This document shows, piece by piece, positions 33,561 through 42,375 of a stretch of 64,000 bases of DNA. Position 1 is the first letter of the stretch; each line of letters opens with the position of its first letter. The DNA comes from Alcanivorax sp. DP30 (GTDB lineage Bacteria; Pseudomonadota; Gammaproteobacteria; Pseudomonadales; Alcanivoracaceae): contig NZ_WTUY01000004.1 of assembly GCF_009882945.1 (NCBI RefSeq), positions 334,858-398,857 on the forward strand, in the 5' to 3' direction. The translations under genes were made by a program, and so were the position numbers. Below the pieces are notes generated by a model. That model did no database searches and was not told where the DNA came from. It saw only the letters and a list, made by a program, of their open reading frames with translations.

Positions 33561-34300
33561 TACGGCCGCATCAGAATCAACCCTGTAATCCACAACACCA
33601 CAAACACCGCCTGGCGAAAACGTTCTTCGTTAACCCGGTGATGCAGCCACTCCCCCAGCACCATGGCGGCGATCACCACGGGCACCAGCATGCCGATCTT
33701 CGGCGCGGCAGGCAGCAGCGAACCATCGATCAGAAACACCACCGTGAGCAGGCTGTTCAGGGACAACCACACCAGGATCAGGGTGGCGCGAAAACGTTGC
33801 TTGTCCAGCTGCAGGCCACTGAGGGCATACACCAGCAAGGGGCCGCCGGAAGCAAACAGGCCGTGGGTAATTCCCGCCAGAAACATCCAGCAGCGAGACC
33901 ACCAGGCCGCATGAGCATGCACCTCCAGCCCCTTGAACATGCGCCACAGCTCACGGCTGCTGAACCACAGCACAAGTACACCAAAGCCCTGACGCAGGTA
34001 ATCGTCCCCCAACCAGGGGCGCAAGCCATAACCGGCTAGGGTGCCCAGCACCATCAACGGCAGGATCAGCTTCCACAAAGTAGGCCAGTGAATGTTGTGG
34101 CGATGCCGCCAGCTCAGAGTACTGCTCATGACGATATTGAGCGGCACCAGCACCGGCAGGATCTCCGGGATAGGCAACACCAGCGCCCCCAGTGACAGGG
34201 CGATGACGATGCTGCCAAAACCCGTCATGGCTTCGGTGGTAAAGGCAAAAAAGATGAAAAGCCCCAGCAACAACCAGGGCCATATGACAGCGATATCCAA
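33560..34300 (-). CDS. TauE/SafE (TSUP) family membrane transporter
   Basis: A 246-residue protein with seven to eight hydrophobic spans, starting LLLGLFIFFAFTTEAMTGFG (the conserved TGFGSIVIA motif of the first repeat) and a second repeat AGITHGLFASGGPLLVYALS. TSUP proteins move sulfite, sulfonates or small organic anions across the inner membrane. It is the last of five genes transcribed in tight succession from the flavin monooxygenase at 38232, three bases after the SDR gene. An export role for a pathway product is possible. Confidence 0.83.
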   Translation of the reverse strand: MDIAVIWPWLLLGLFIFFAFTTEAMTGFGSIVIALSLGALVLPIPEILPVLVPLNIVMSSTLSWRHRHNIHWPTLWKLILPLMVLGTLAGYGLRPWLGDDYLRQGFGVLVLWFSSRELWRMFKGLEVHAHAAWWSRCWMFLAGITHGLFASGGPLLVYALSGLQLDKQRFRATLILVWLSLNSLLTVVFLIDGSLLPAAPKIGMLVPVVIAAMVLGEWLHHRVNEERFRQAVFVVLWITGLILMRP

Positions 34301-34303
34301 GGG

Positions 34304-35098
34304 TTACTGCTCCAGCTCGACGGCGAATTTACGCATCATCAGGCGCTGATACAGATCCGGCGCGATACGCCACAGCACACTGGCAAACCAGGTAAAACGG
34401 TCAGGAAAAAGGCGCTTCTGCTTTCTGTGATATGACGCAAACACTTTCTCGGCCAGTTGCTCCGGGCTTCGCATGCGCCCCACCATGGAACGGGCATGGC
34501 TGGCCGGCTTGCCATCATGGCCCAGGGCATTGGTCTCGATGGGGGTATCCAGAAAGCTGGGGTAGACCATGAGTATGTGCACGCCATAGCGGGACACTTC
34601 CCCGCGCATCACTTCAAAGAACTGCCCCAGGGCACTCTTGGCACTACAGTAACCGGCCCGGCCCAACACCGGCATCCACCCTGCCATGGAGCCGATATTG
34701 ATGATGCCTCCACGGCTTTTTTTCAGCTGCGGCAGCAGCGTAATGGACAGTTCCACCGGTGCTGCCCAGTCCACCTGCATCACTTTGCGGAACACCGGTA
34801 CCGCGGTTTTTTCTGCCAGAGAGCGGTGGGTAATGCCGGCATTGTTGATCAGCAGGTCCAGATCGAACGGCTGCTCCTGCAACCACACGCTGAGCGTGGA
34901 GATCGCATCGCCATCGGTCACATCCAGCGCCCGGCAGATAACGCGCCCATCTTCCGCATCACCCAACTGCTCCGCCCGAGCCTCAAGCAGCACGGTGTTC
35001 ATGTCGGTCAGGATCACCCGGTAACCACAGGCAAACGCCTGCCGCGACAGCTCCCAGCCCAGCCCGGAGGCCGCACCGGTTATCAGTACGGTTTTCAT
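34304..35098 (-). CDS. SDR family oxidoreductase
   Basis: A 264-residue short-chain dehydrogenase: TGAASGLGWELS at the N-terminus for cofactor binding, NNAG near 84-87, then the catalytic Ser in NIGSMAGWM and YCSAKSA supplying Tyr and Lys. The C-terminal extension (about residues 215-264) carries a basic KQKRLFPDRF stretch and a hydrophobic tail, as in SDRs acting on lipids at membranes. Its start overlaps the epimerase stop by four bases. Part of the FMO operon. Confidence 0.85.
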   Translation of the reverse strand: MKTVLITGAASGLGWELSRQAFACGYRVILTDMNTVLLEARAEQLGDAEDGRVICRALDVTDGDAISTLSVWLQEQPFDLDLLINNAGITHRSLAEKTAVPVFRKVMQVDWAAPVELSITLLPQLKKSRGGIINIGSMAGWMPVLGRAGYCSAKSALGQFFEVMRGEVSRYGVHILMVYPSFLDTPIETNALGHDGKPASHARSMVGRMRSPEQLAEKVFASYHRKQKRLFPDRFTWFASVLWRIAPDLYQRLMMRKFAVELEQ

Positions 35099-36033
35099 GA
35101 TGCCTGCCTCTGTCTGGTGCCAGCCAAATAAAAACGAAATACCTCTTCCGAGCTCTTTTTCGGCTGGTAACCGAACTCGGATTTGAGGCGCTGATTACTC
35201 AGCACCGGTCGGTAGCGCAGGAAGTTGATCTGCGCCGGCGTGTAACCGGTAAGCCCCAGCTTGTTGCCCAGCCACAAACCGACACGCAGCACACCAGCAG
35301 GTATGGCCACCACCGGCTTGTGGAGGATGCGGCCGAGTTCATGAATGCTGAGCGCGCCGTCACCCGCCAGATTGAAACAACCGCGAGCTTCTTCGTTCAC
35401 GCCCTTCTCAATGATCTCCAGCACATCCTGGTCCCAGATAAACACAAACGGAGACGGCGAGCCGGCCACCGCCAGCAAACGCTTGCCCTCGAACAATTTG
35501 GTAATCAGGTTTCTGGTGCCCGCCCCCAGTACTGTGCCCGGGCGCAACACCAGCTGTGCCAGTTGCGGGTACTGCTGGCGATAAGAGGCGAGCAGCTCTT
35601 CCACCTGACGCTTGTGATCCGAATAGGCAAACTCCGGGTTACCCCGCAGCGGATCCTGCTCGTCCAGCCAGGGGGGATTGTCCGCGTGATACCCGTAGGC
35701 TGCACCGGAGCTGGTCACCACCAGCTGGCGGACCCCATTGGCTACACACGCCTCCAGCACATTGCGTGTACCGTTTACGTCGATATCGTAATCCCGCTGG
35801 CGATCCCCCGAGTCTTCCAGCACCGCTGCCAGATGCACCACCTGTTCAATGCGATGCTCGCGAATCAGTTCTCCCAACGCGGGATCGCGCACATCCATCA
35901 CCCGGAAAGGAAAGACCGCAGACGGATCCTCACGAATGTCCACGCCCACCACAAAGTGGCGCTCTGCCAGACGGCGGGCCAGCAGGCTGCCAATGTAGCC
36001 CCCGGCACCGGTAATCAGGATACGTCTTTGCAC
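35095..36033 (-). CDS. NAD-dependent epimerase/dehydratase family protein
   Basis: A 312-residue extended SDR. The N-terminus has the glycine motif TGAGGYIGSLLARRL, then HLAAVLEDSGD. The catalytic region has Ser in VTSSGAAYG and Tyr-x3-Lys as YSDHK, and VLRPGTVLG follows. The C-terminal part (after 200) would bind the substrate. Extended SDRs act on sugar nucleotides but also as 3-beta-hydroxysteroid dehydrogenases or reductases. In this operon with a monooxygenase and a bile-acid-type symporter a non-sugar substrate is more likely. It overlaps the upstream gene by 19 bases. Confidence 0.82.
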   Translation of the reverse strand: MQRRILITGAGGYIGSLLARRLAERHFVVGVDIREDPSAVFPFRVMDVRDPALGELIREHRIEQVVHLAAVLEDSGDRQRDYDIDVNGTRNVLEACVANGVRQLVVTSSGAAYGYHADNPPWLDEQDPLRGNPEFAYSDHKRQVEELLASYRQQYPQLAQLVLRPGTVLGAGTRNLITKLFEGKRLLAVAGSPSPFVFIWDQDVLEIIEKGVNEEARGCFNLAGDGALSIHELGRILHKPVVAIPAGVLRVGLWLGNKLGLTGYTPAQINFLRYRPVLSNQRLKSEFGYQPKKSSEEVFRFYLAGTRQRQAS

Positions 36034-36938
36034 GGCGCATCCTCCTTTTTTGCATCATCGGCGCCGGATTGACGCCCCCACCAACCTGCCAGCACCAGAC
36101 CGGTGATCAGATGCCACACACCCCAGAAACCGGCAATCAGTATCATCTCGCTGGCGTCAGGGAAGAAGGTGAACAGAATGGCCAGGCCCAGTCCGGAATT
36201 CTGGATACCCACTTCAATGGTTATGGCCCTGCGATCATTACGGGGCAAGCCGGTGAGACCGGCGGCAAAGGCTCCCAGCCCCAGCGCCAACAGATTCTGC
36301 AGCACCACCAGGCCAACGATGCGATCGGCATTGGCCAGAAACACATCCATGTTGTTACCGAAGGCCACGCCGACGAACAGAAGCAGCACCAACAGGGTGA
36401 TGACACGCATGGGCTTCTGGGCCGCTTCGGCGAACGCCGGAAACGCCTTGCCCACCAGCATGCCAATCACCAGTGGCAGGCCCAGCACCAGCGCCACCAA
36501 CGCAAGTATCTCCATGCTGTCGAGCTGGATCTCCGTGAGGATGCTGCGGGTATGGGGGTTGATGTAGCCGTACAGGGCAAAGTTGAACGGCGTCAGGAAC
36601 ATGGCCGCCAGACTGGACACTGCGGTCATGCTGACCGATACCGCCACGTTGGCTTTCGCCAGCCAGGTCATGATGTTGGAAAAAGACCCGCCCGGACAGG
36701 ACGCCACCAGAATCATGCCCAGCGCCAGCTCGGGATCCACATCGAAATACCAGGTGGTGAGACAGGTGGCCGCTGGCAGCAACACAAACTGGGCGATCAG
36801 GCCGACAATGGGGGCATCCGGTCGCTTCAGCACACGGCGAAAGTCATCGCCGGTGAGCGACAGGGACACGCCGAACATCATGAAGGCGAGGATGACATTG
36901 AGGATCAGCAGATTATTACTGCCAAAATGCACTTCCAT
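36015..36938 (-). CDS. bile acid:sodium symporter family (SBF) transporter
   Basis: A 307-residue membrane protein with eight to ten spans. The sodium-site crossover motifs are recognisable: VASCPGGSFSNIMTWLAKAN in the first half and EVGIQNSGLGLAILFTFF in the second. Bacterial members carry bile acids, pantoate or other organic anions with sodium. One base separates it from the upstream monooxygenase, so both are probably made together. The cargo may be the monooxygenase substrate; that is inference. Confidence 0.88.
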   Translation of the reverse strand: MEVHFGSNNLLILNVILAFMMFGVSLSLTGDDFRRVLKRPDAPIVGLIAQFVLLPAATCLTTWYFDVDPELALGMILVASCPGGSFSNIMTWLAKANVAVSVSMTAVSSLAAMFLTPFNFALYGYINPHTRSILTEIQLDSMEILALVALVLGLPLVIGMLVGKAFPAFAEAAQKPMRVITLLVLLLFVGVAFGNNMDVFLANADRIVGLVVLQNLLALGLGAFAAGLTGLPRNDRRAITIEVGIQNSGLGLAILFTFFPDASEMILIAGFWGVWHLITGLVLAGWWGRQSGADDAKKEDAPCKDVS

Positions 36939-36939
36939 C

Positions 36940-38232
36940 TCACACCCCCTGCTTCAGTTCGGCGATGTGCTTGCCCACCGCCTTGCGGTAGGTATCCTTG
37001 TGAACATAGTAGGCCATGCGAGCCAGCTTCAGGTATTCCAGCCCCCCGTCCAGGGTCTGGCCAGCTTGCGAGGAAGCCTTCTGCTCCAGCGCTGAAGCCA
37101 GCGGTGAACCTTTCGCTTTCGCCTTCAGGTAAAGGGCCACCATCTCTGCCTGCTCGTTGCGCCCTTCCCAGCCAAGGCCCGCCGCTTCCACCATGCCCAT
37201 GATGAACAGATTGCGGTGTTGCGGGTGGAACACATTGAGATACAACTGCGGCGCAGCCTGGCCCTGCCAGTTCAACTCATTGCCATCAATGAACGGATAA
37301 TCCAGCTTGTAGCCGGTGCCCATCAGGATCAGGTCGTACACCCGGGACTGGCCATCGGCAAAGGTCACGGTCTTGCCGGACACTGCCGCAATATCCCCAT
37401 GGGCATTGATATCACCATGCCCCAGATGGTGCAGGATCAGGGAATTGATCACCGGGTGGGATTCATACAACCGGTAATCGGGATCCGGCAATCCATAATC
37501 GCTGGGCTTGCCGATCAGCAACTGGATCAGCGCCGCATCCACTTTCTGCTTTACCATCCGCGGCAAGGTGAACTTGCCACCAAAGGTATCGGTGGGCTTG
37601 CCCGCGATGAACTTGGGCAGGAAGTAGTAGCCGCGCCGCACAGACAGATCCACGCTGGCCGCCCGGTGCACCGCATCCACGGCGATATCACAGGCGGAGT
37701 TGCCACAACCCACCACCAGCACCCGCTTGCCGGCAAACACCTCAGCATTGCGATATTCGCTGGAATGCATCAGCTCGCCGTCAAACTGGCCAGGCAGGCT
37801 GGGCATGTTCGGCTTGTGCAGGGTGCCATTGGCAATCAGGACACCGTCAAACCGGCGGGTCTGCTGCTCACCATTCTTGCTGGTGGTCACCTGCCAGCCA
37901 TCACCATCGCGCACCACATTTTCCACCCGGGTGGAAAACTCGTAGTTCTCATAAAGACCGAACTGGCGGGCGTAGCTCTGGAAGTAGCGCTTCATCTCAC
38001 TGTGATGAGGATAGGTGGCCACACCGTCCGCCATGGGGAATTCCTTGAATTCCGTCATGGTCCTGGAGGAAATCAGGTGGGCGGACTCGTACATGGTGCT
38101 GTGGGGGTTGTCGATATCCCACAGGCCACCCACATCGGAATTCAGGTCGAATCCAATGAACGGGATGTCATACTTTTTCAGGTTGCGGGCGGTCGCGAGC
38201 CCCATGGGGCCGGCCCCTATCACTGCGTACAT
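36940..38232 (-). CDS. FAD-dependent monooxygenase (FMO-like)
   Basis: 430 residues from ATG 38232 (MYAVIGAGPMG). The FAD motif GAGPMG is at 6-11 and the NADPH motif VVGCGNSACD near 165. Between them FDGELMHSSEY fits the FxGxxxHxxxF/Y fingerprint of flavin monooxygenases. It is distinct from the AlmA-type enzyme at 22024. It leads the five-gene operon FMO-SBF symporter-epimerase-SDR-TSUP and is divergent from an AraC regulator. The organisation suggests uptake and oxidation of a hydrophobic or sterol-like compound; the substrate is not known. Confidence 0.85.
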   Translation of the reverse strand: MYAVIGAGPMGLATARNLKKYDIPFIGFDLNSDVGGLWDIDNPHSTMYESAHLISSRTMTEFKEFPMADGVATYPHHSEMKRYFQSYARQFGLYENYEFSTRVENVVRDGDGWQVTTSKNGEQQTRRFDGVLIANGTLHKPNMPSLPGQFDGELMHSSEYRNAEVFAGKRVLVVGCGNSACDIAVDAVHRAASVDLSVRRGYYFLPKFIAGKPTDTFGGKFTLPRMVKQKVDAALIQLLIGKPSDYGLPDPDYRLYESHPVINSLILHHLGHGDINAHGDIAAVSGKTVTFADGQSRVYDLILMGTGYKLDYPFIDGNELNWQGQAAPQLYLNVFHPQHRNLFIMGMVEAAGLGWEGRNEQAEMVALYLKAKAKGSPLASALEQKASSQAGQTLDGGLEYLKLARMAYYVHKDTYRKAVGKHIAELKQGV

Positions 38233-38384
38233 GCCAATACCACTCTTGTTGTTGTAGTAGGAGCCCGTGCAGCACTCCTTTGCTGAGCCAAACTCAGAAT
38301 TTGTTATGATGTTTACTTTACGGTCCCCGGGCAGCCCCCTCACGGCCAATTCAGGACCACCCTGCGGTTAATTCGAGACAGGCA

Positions 38385-39350
38385 ATGCCACAAACTCCCA
38401 CCGTTACCGTGCGCTATACCCAGGCCATCAGCCAGGCCGCCGCCAAACTGGGGTTTTCCCTGCCGGACGACCTGCAGCAGGCGTTTGCCGAGCAGGACCG
38501 GGTTTCTCTGGAGTTGCAGGGACAGATCTGGGAAAACTTCTGTTCGCAGGCGGAAGATGCCCTGGTAGGGGTGCGTTTCGGGCTGGCGTTGGAAGTGGGT
38601 CATCTGGACACCGCCGGCATGGTGCTGATGAGCTGTGACACTGTGGCCGACGCCATGGAAAGCCTGATCGACTACTACCCGATTGTCGGCGAAGGCGGCA
38701 CTTTCGAATTCGAGATTCAGGGTGACGAGTGCATCGTCAGCTACCAGCCCCAGTATCAGGAGCGCCAACAGGAACGGGTGGAAGCTGCGCTGGCCTCATT
38801 GCTGCAACTGTCGCGCTGGTCCACGGGCGGCAAACTCAAGGCTCTGCGCCTGGAGTTCGCCCACGCAGCCCTGGACGACAACCGACGTTACGAAACCCTG
38901 CTGAATGTACCGGTGCGTTTTCTGTCCAGCCGCAACAGCCTGGTCATTCCAGCCAGCTCACTGGATCTTCCCTTGATCTATGCCAACCCGGCCCTGTGTC
39001 AGCACTTGCGCACCCTGGCCGATCAGGTACTGGATTCCCTGGGGGAACAGTCGTTGAGTGCCCAGGTCACCGATCTGCTTCGCCAGCAACCCCACTGGGG
39101 CAAGGAAAAGGTCGCCGACAGCCTGGCCATGAGTGGCCGCCATCTGGTCCGCAAACTGGGCGAGGAAGGCAGCAGTTTCAAACTGCTGCGAGATGGCCTT
39201 TTGCAGAGCATGGCCGAAAGAAAATTACAGCAAGGGGTACGTCTGACTGATATCGCCGAGGCGTTGGGGTTTTCCGATGAGAGCGCCTTTTCCAAGGCAT
39301 TCAAACGCTGGACCGGCATGACGCCGGCCCAGTTTCGGGAACAGACCTGA
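38385..39350 (+). CDS. AraC family transcriptional regulator of the FMO operon
   Basis: A 321-residue regulator with an arabinose-binding-like N-domain (DALVGVRFGLALEVGHLDTAGMVLMS) and two C-terminal helix-turn-helix units (VADSLAMSGRHLVRKL, TDIAEALGFSDESAFSKAFKRW). It is divergent from the FMO operon with 152 bases between, so it is the likely controller. The fatty-acid-type AraC subfamily is suggested by its similarity in layout to the regulators at 1783, 19000 and 23695. Confidence 0.88.
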   Translation: MPQTPTVTVRYTQAISQAAAKLGFSLPDDLQQAFAEQDRVSLELQGQIWENFCSQAEDALVGVRFGLALEVGHLDTAGMVLMSCDTVADAMESLIDYYPIVGEGGTFEFEIQGDECIVSYQPQYQERQQERVEAALASLLQLSRWSTGGKLKALRLEFAHAALDDNRRYETLLNVPVRFLSSRNSLVIPASSLDLPLIYANPALCQHLRTLADQVLDSLGEQSLSAQVTDLLRQQPHWGKEKVADSLAMSGRHLVRKLGEEGSSFKLLRDGLLQSMAERKLQQGVRLTDIAEALGFSDESAFSKAFKRWTGMTPAQFREQT

Positions 39351-40622
39351 TCAGACCTTGTCGAGCGCCTGGGTGATATCCGCCAGGATGTCATCAATAT
39401 GCTCAATGCCCACCGACAATCGAACCAGATCGGCACTGACACCCGCGCTTTTCAGCTCTTCGTCATTCAGCTGACGGTGCGTCGTGGTGGCCGGGTGACA
39501 GGCCAGCGACTTTGCATCACCAATATTGACCAAACGCTTGATCAGACCCAGCGCATCAATAAAGCGCGCCCCCGCATCACGCCCCCCTTCAATGCCAAAG
39601 CTGAGAATGGAAGACGGCACCCCGCCATCCATATACGTCTGTGCAGCCTGATAGTCCTGATCCGTTTCCAGCCCGGCAAAGTTAACCCAGCTGACCTTGT
39701 CATGGTCGCGCAGGAAGGCAGCCACCTTCATGGCATTCTCACAATGGCGCTCCATACGAAGACTCAGGGTTTCGATGCCCTGCAGAATCAGGAACGCATT
39801 CATGGGAGACAATGCCGCGCCCATATTGCGTAGCGGCACCACTCGCGCGCGACCGATAAACGCCGCTTCTCCCATGGCTTCCACATACACCACACCGTGA
39901 TAACTGGGATCAGGCTCATTAAATTGCGGAAACCGTGGATTGCCTTTCCAGGGGAATTTTCCAGAGTCCACAATCGCACCGGCAATCGTCGTCCCGTGCC
40001 CACCCATATACTTGGTCAGCGAGTGCACCACGATATCGGCACCATGTTCAAAAGGCCGACACAGCGCAGGAGTGGCAACCGTGTTATCCACCACCAACGG
40101 GACACCGGCATCATGGGCAACCTTGGCCAGCGCAGCCATGTCCACCACATTACCCGCCGGGTTGCCGATGGATTCACAGAAAACCATTTTGGTTTTGTTA
40201 TCAATGGCAGCGGCAATGGATTCAGGCTTGCGGCCATCGGCCATGCGTACGTCGATGCCCTGATTTGGCAGGGTATGGGCAAACAGGTTGTAGGTGCCAC
40301 CATAAAGCTGGCTCACCGATACAATGTTGTCGCCGGCACGAGCCAGGGTCTGCACGGTGGCAGTAATGGCTGCCATACCCGATGCCATGGCCAGGGCACC
40401 AATCCCGCCTTCCAGCATGGCTACCCGTTCTTCCAGCACCGCATTGGTGGGGTTCATGATGCGGCTATAGATATTGCCCGGCACTTTCAGATCAAACAGA
40501 TCCGCACCGTGCTGGGTGTCATCAAAATAATAGCTGGTGGTCTGATACATGGGCACCGCCACCGCATGGGTCTGCGGGTCGCCCTCAAAGCCACCATGAA
40601 TGGATACGGTTTCTTTCTTCAT
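39351..40622 (-). CDS. metY: O-acetylhomoserine sulfhydrylase (MetY type)
   Basis: A 423-residue PLP enzyme of the Cys/Met metabolism family. The PLP-binding lysine is in VHSLTKYMGGHGTTIAG, with ASGMAAITAT and DNTVATPALCRP earlier. The long insertion FPWKGNPRFPQFNEPDPSYHG and the length of about 425 indicate MetY, which joins O-acetylhomoserine with sulfide to form homocysteine, rather than the shorter MetZ or MetB. The start has GGGAGAGAG close by. It is apparently monocistronic; no SAM riboswitch is visible in the 58-base leader. Stop codons of this gene and the AraC gene meet end to end. Confidence 0.9.
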   Translation of the reverse strand: MKKETVSIHGGFEGDPQTHAVAVPMYQTTSYYFDDTQHGADLFDLKVPGNIYSRIMNPTNAVLEERVAMLEGGIGALAMASGMAAITATVQTLARAGDNIVSVSQLYGGTYNLFAHTLPNQGIDVRMADGRKPESIAAAIDNKTKMVFCESIGNPAGNVVDMAALAKVAHDAGVPLVVDNTVATPALCRPFEHGADIVVHSLTKYMGGHGTTIAGAIVDSGKFPWKGNPRFPQFNEPDPSYHGVVYVEAMGEAAFIGRARVVPLRNMGAALSPMNAFLILQGIETLSLRMERHCENAMKVAAFLRDHDKVSWVNFAGLETDQDYQAAQTYMDGGVPSSILSFGIEGGRDAGARFIDALGLIKRLVNIGDAKSLACHPATTTHRQLNDEELKSAGVSADLVRLSVGIEHIDDILADITQALDKV

Positions 40623-40642
40623 TTCTCTCTCCCTGCCAACAA

Positions 40643-40668
40643 TAAAAAAAGGCCGCCGAAAGGCGGCC
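40643..40668 (-). terminator. terminator of the crotonase transcript
   Basis: On the minus strand, GGCCGCC-TTTC-GGCGGCC is a seven-pair GC stem followed by seven T. It lies 13 bases after the crotonase stop and upstream of metY. Confidence 0.88.
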
Positions 40669-40680
40669 TGATCAAGCTAC

Positions 40681-41547
40681 TTATTCAAGCGGAGGTTCAG
40701 GCCAGAAATCAAATTGCCTGGGCACTTCTGACAACGACATTTCAAATCGCGGCGCGCGCTTTTCCAGAAAGGCATCAAACCCGTCACGACCATCCCAGAA
40801 CGTGTGGGACCAGTAAATCATTTTCGATTCCACCACATGGGCCTGCATCGGATGATCGAACTCCGGGTTGCGCCACAGCATGTGGCGAGCCAGCGCCACT
40901 GCCACCGGGGAACTCTTGGCGATCAGTTTTTTCGCCATGCAGCGGGCCACGTCCAGGACTTCGCCCTTGTCGTGGGCGCTATGAAACAAGCCGGCCTCCA
41001 CCCCTTCTTCGGCCATGAAGATATCCCCACTGAGCACCCACTCCAGCGCCTTCTGACGTCCCACCACGCGAGGCAGGAACCAGGAGGAACAGGCTTCAGG
41101 GGTAATGCCGCGCTGGGTGAACACGAAGCCGATCTTGCTGTTCTCGGCGACCAGACGAATATCCATGGGCAGGGTCATGGTGATGCCCACGCCCACGGCG
41201 GCCCCATTGATGGCACCGATCACCGGCTTGCGGCAGTTGTAGATGGCCATGGACAATTCACCGCCGGAATCACGGATGGTTTCCAGCGGCGGCTCCATAC
41301 CTTCTGCGTCATCGTACCCAAACAGGTTGCCGCCACCCTCCGGCTCCATTTCCATACCGGCACAAAACGCCCTGCCCGCACCGGTAATAATAATGGCACG
41401 TACTTCATCGTTGCTGTCCGATGCCTCCAGCGCATGCACCAGTTCATCCTTCATGCGCAGGGTAAACGCGTTCATTCGCTCAGGACGGTTGAGGGTTATG
41501 GTGAGAATATTCTCTGACAGATCGGTCTTGATGTCCTGGTATTGCAT
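40681..41547 (-). CDS. enoyl-CoA hydratase/isomerase family protein
   Basis: A 288-residue crotonase-fold protein from ATG 41547 (MQYQDIKTDLSE). Hallmarks are ITLNRPERMNAFTLRM, the oxyanion-hole segment GAGRAFCAGMEMEP, and IGAINGAAVGVGITMTLPMD with the second oxyanion glycine. A long insertion (EPEGGGNLFGYDDAEGME) is seen in isomerase-like relatives. It presumably acts on acyl-CoA in beta-oxidation or branched-chain degradation. It is cotranscribed with an upstream AraC regulator two bases away. Confidence 0.87.
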   Translation of the reverse strand: MQYQDIKTDLSENILTITLNRPERMNAFTLRMKDELVHALEASDSNDEVRAIIITGAGRAFCAGMEMEPEGGGNLFGYDDAEGMEPPLETIRDSGGELSMAIYNCRKPVIGAINGAAVGVGITMTLPMDIRLVAENSKIGFVFTQRGITPEACSSWFLPRVVGRQKALEWVLSGDIFMAEEGVEAGLFHSAHDKGEVLDVARCMAKKLIAKSSPVAVALARHMLWRNPEFDHPMQAHVVESKMIYWSHTFWDGRDGFDAFLEKRAPRFEMSLSEVPRQFDFWPEPPLE

Positions 41548-41549
41548 GG

Positions 41550-42332
41550 CTACTCCATGGAAGTTGTTCTTGTGTTGGCAGACAGATCCACCACCTGCAC
41601 TGACTGCCCCCGAGCATAGCGCGACGGCAAGGCGTCGAACATGGCGCGAAGTGTCCGGTTCAGGTGGGGTTGGTCGTAGAAGCCGGCGGCGACAGCCAGT
41701 TCCGTGAGTGTCATGCCGCTTTCCCACAGGGACAGGGCTCGCTGACACTTGAGATGCAAGACATAACGCTTGAAGGTGACGCCCAGCTGCTCGCTGAACA
41801 GACGCCGGAAACGGGATGCCGACAGGTTGGCCCCCGCCGCCAGTGCGTCCAGATCCAGGCTGTTGTCGGCCCGCAATTGCTGGCAGGCGCGAACCACCCG
41901 GGCATCCGGCGGATTCAGCGGTGCAGATGCTCGCAGTTGCTGGATAAAAGCGCCGGCAAGATCCGCATGGGGCTGCCCGTCCGCCAGCACCTGCAAGCCC
42001 TGACGCAGCTGGGGTAACGGTAACTGTGCGTCAGCATCGGCCTCGCGCAGCGACCACCAGGCAGGCTCGTCCGGATCCAGGTGCATGACGGCCACGGGCC
42101 CGTCACTGTGCAACGACTGGCGGGCTTCCGGCGGCACCCTCACCAGCGGCTGCTGCAGGCAACGGTCATCCACATTGACCCGCAATAAACCGTCGAGAGA
42201 CACCAGCAGGGACGCCGCCACGTGCTGGTGGGGGCGGTTGTCCATGGCGGACAGCAGCACCAGCCAGCCTCCCGGCCAGATATACAGGGGCGACAGTAAA
42301 CGGGTCAGGGGTGCCGGCGGGGAAACAGTCAT
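41550..42332 (-). CDS. AraC family transcriptional regulator (short, cupin-type)
   Basis: 260 residues from ATG 42332 (MTVSPPAP). The N-terminal half is a short cupin-like sensor (DNRPHQHVAASLLVSLDG). The C-terminal domain has LDALAAGANLSASRFRRLF and LTELAVAAGFYDQPHLNRTL. It differs from the four longer AraC proteins here, which have the arabinose-binding-like domain. It is followed after two bases by the crotonase gene, so it may regulate its own operon. Confidence 0.85.
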   Translation of the reverse strand: MTVSPPAPLTRLLSPLYIWPGGWLVLLSAMDNRPHQHVAASLLVSLDGLLRVNVDDRCLQQPLVRVPPEARQSLHSDGPVAVMHLDPDEPAWWSLREADADAQLPLPQLRQGLQVLADGQPHADLAGAFIQQLRASAPLNPPDARVVRACQQLRADNSLDLDALAAGANLSASRFRRLFSEQLGVTFKRYVLHLKCQRALSLWESGMTLTELAVAAGFYDQPHLNRTLRAMFDALPSRYARGQSVQVVDLSANTRTTSME

Positions 42333-42375
42333 GCCGGCATAATGCCCGGCGAACGCCGGGCGGACAATCTGCCGA

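Noticed and set aside
40623-40680. SAM riboswitch upstream of metY
   Set aside because: Only 58 bases separate it from the crotonase gene and they are filled by the crotonase terminator hairpin.
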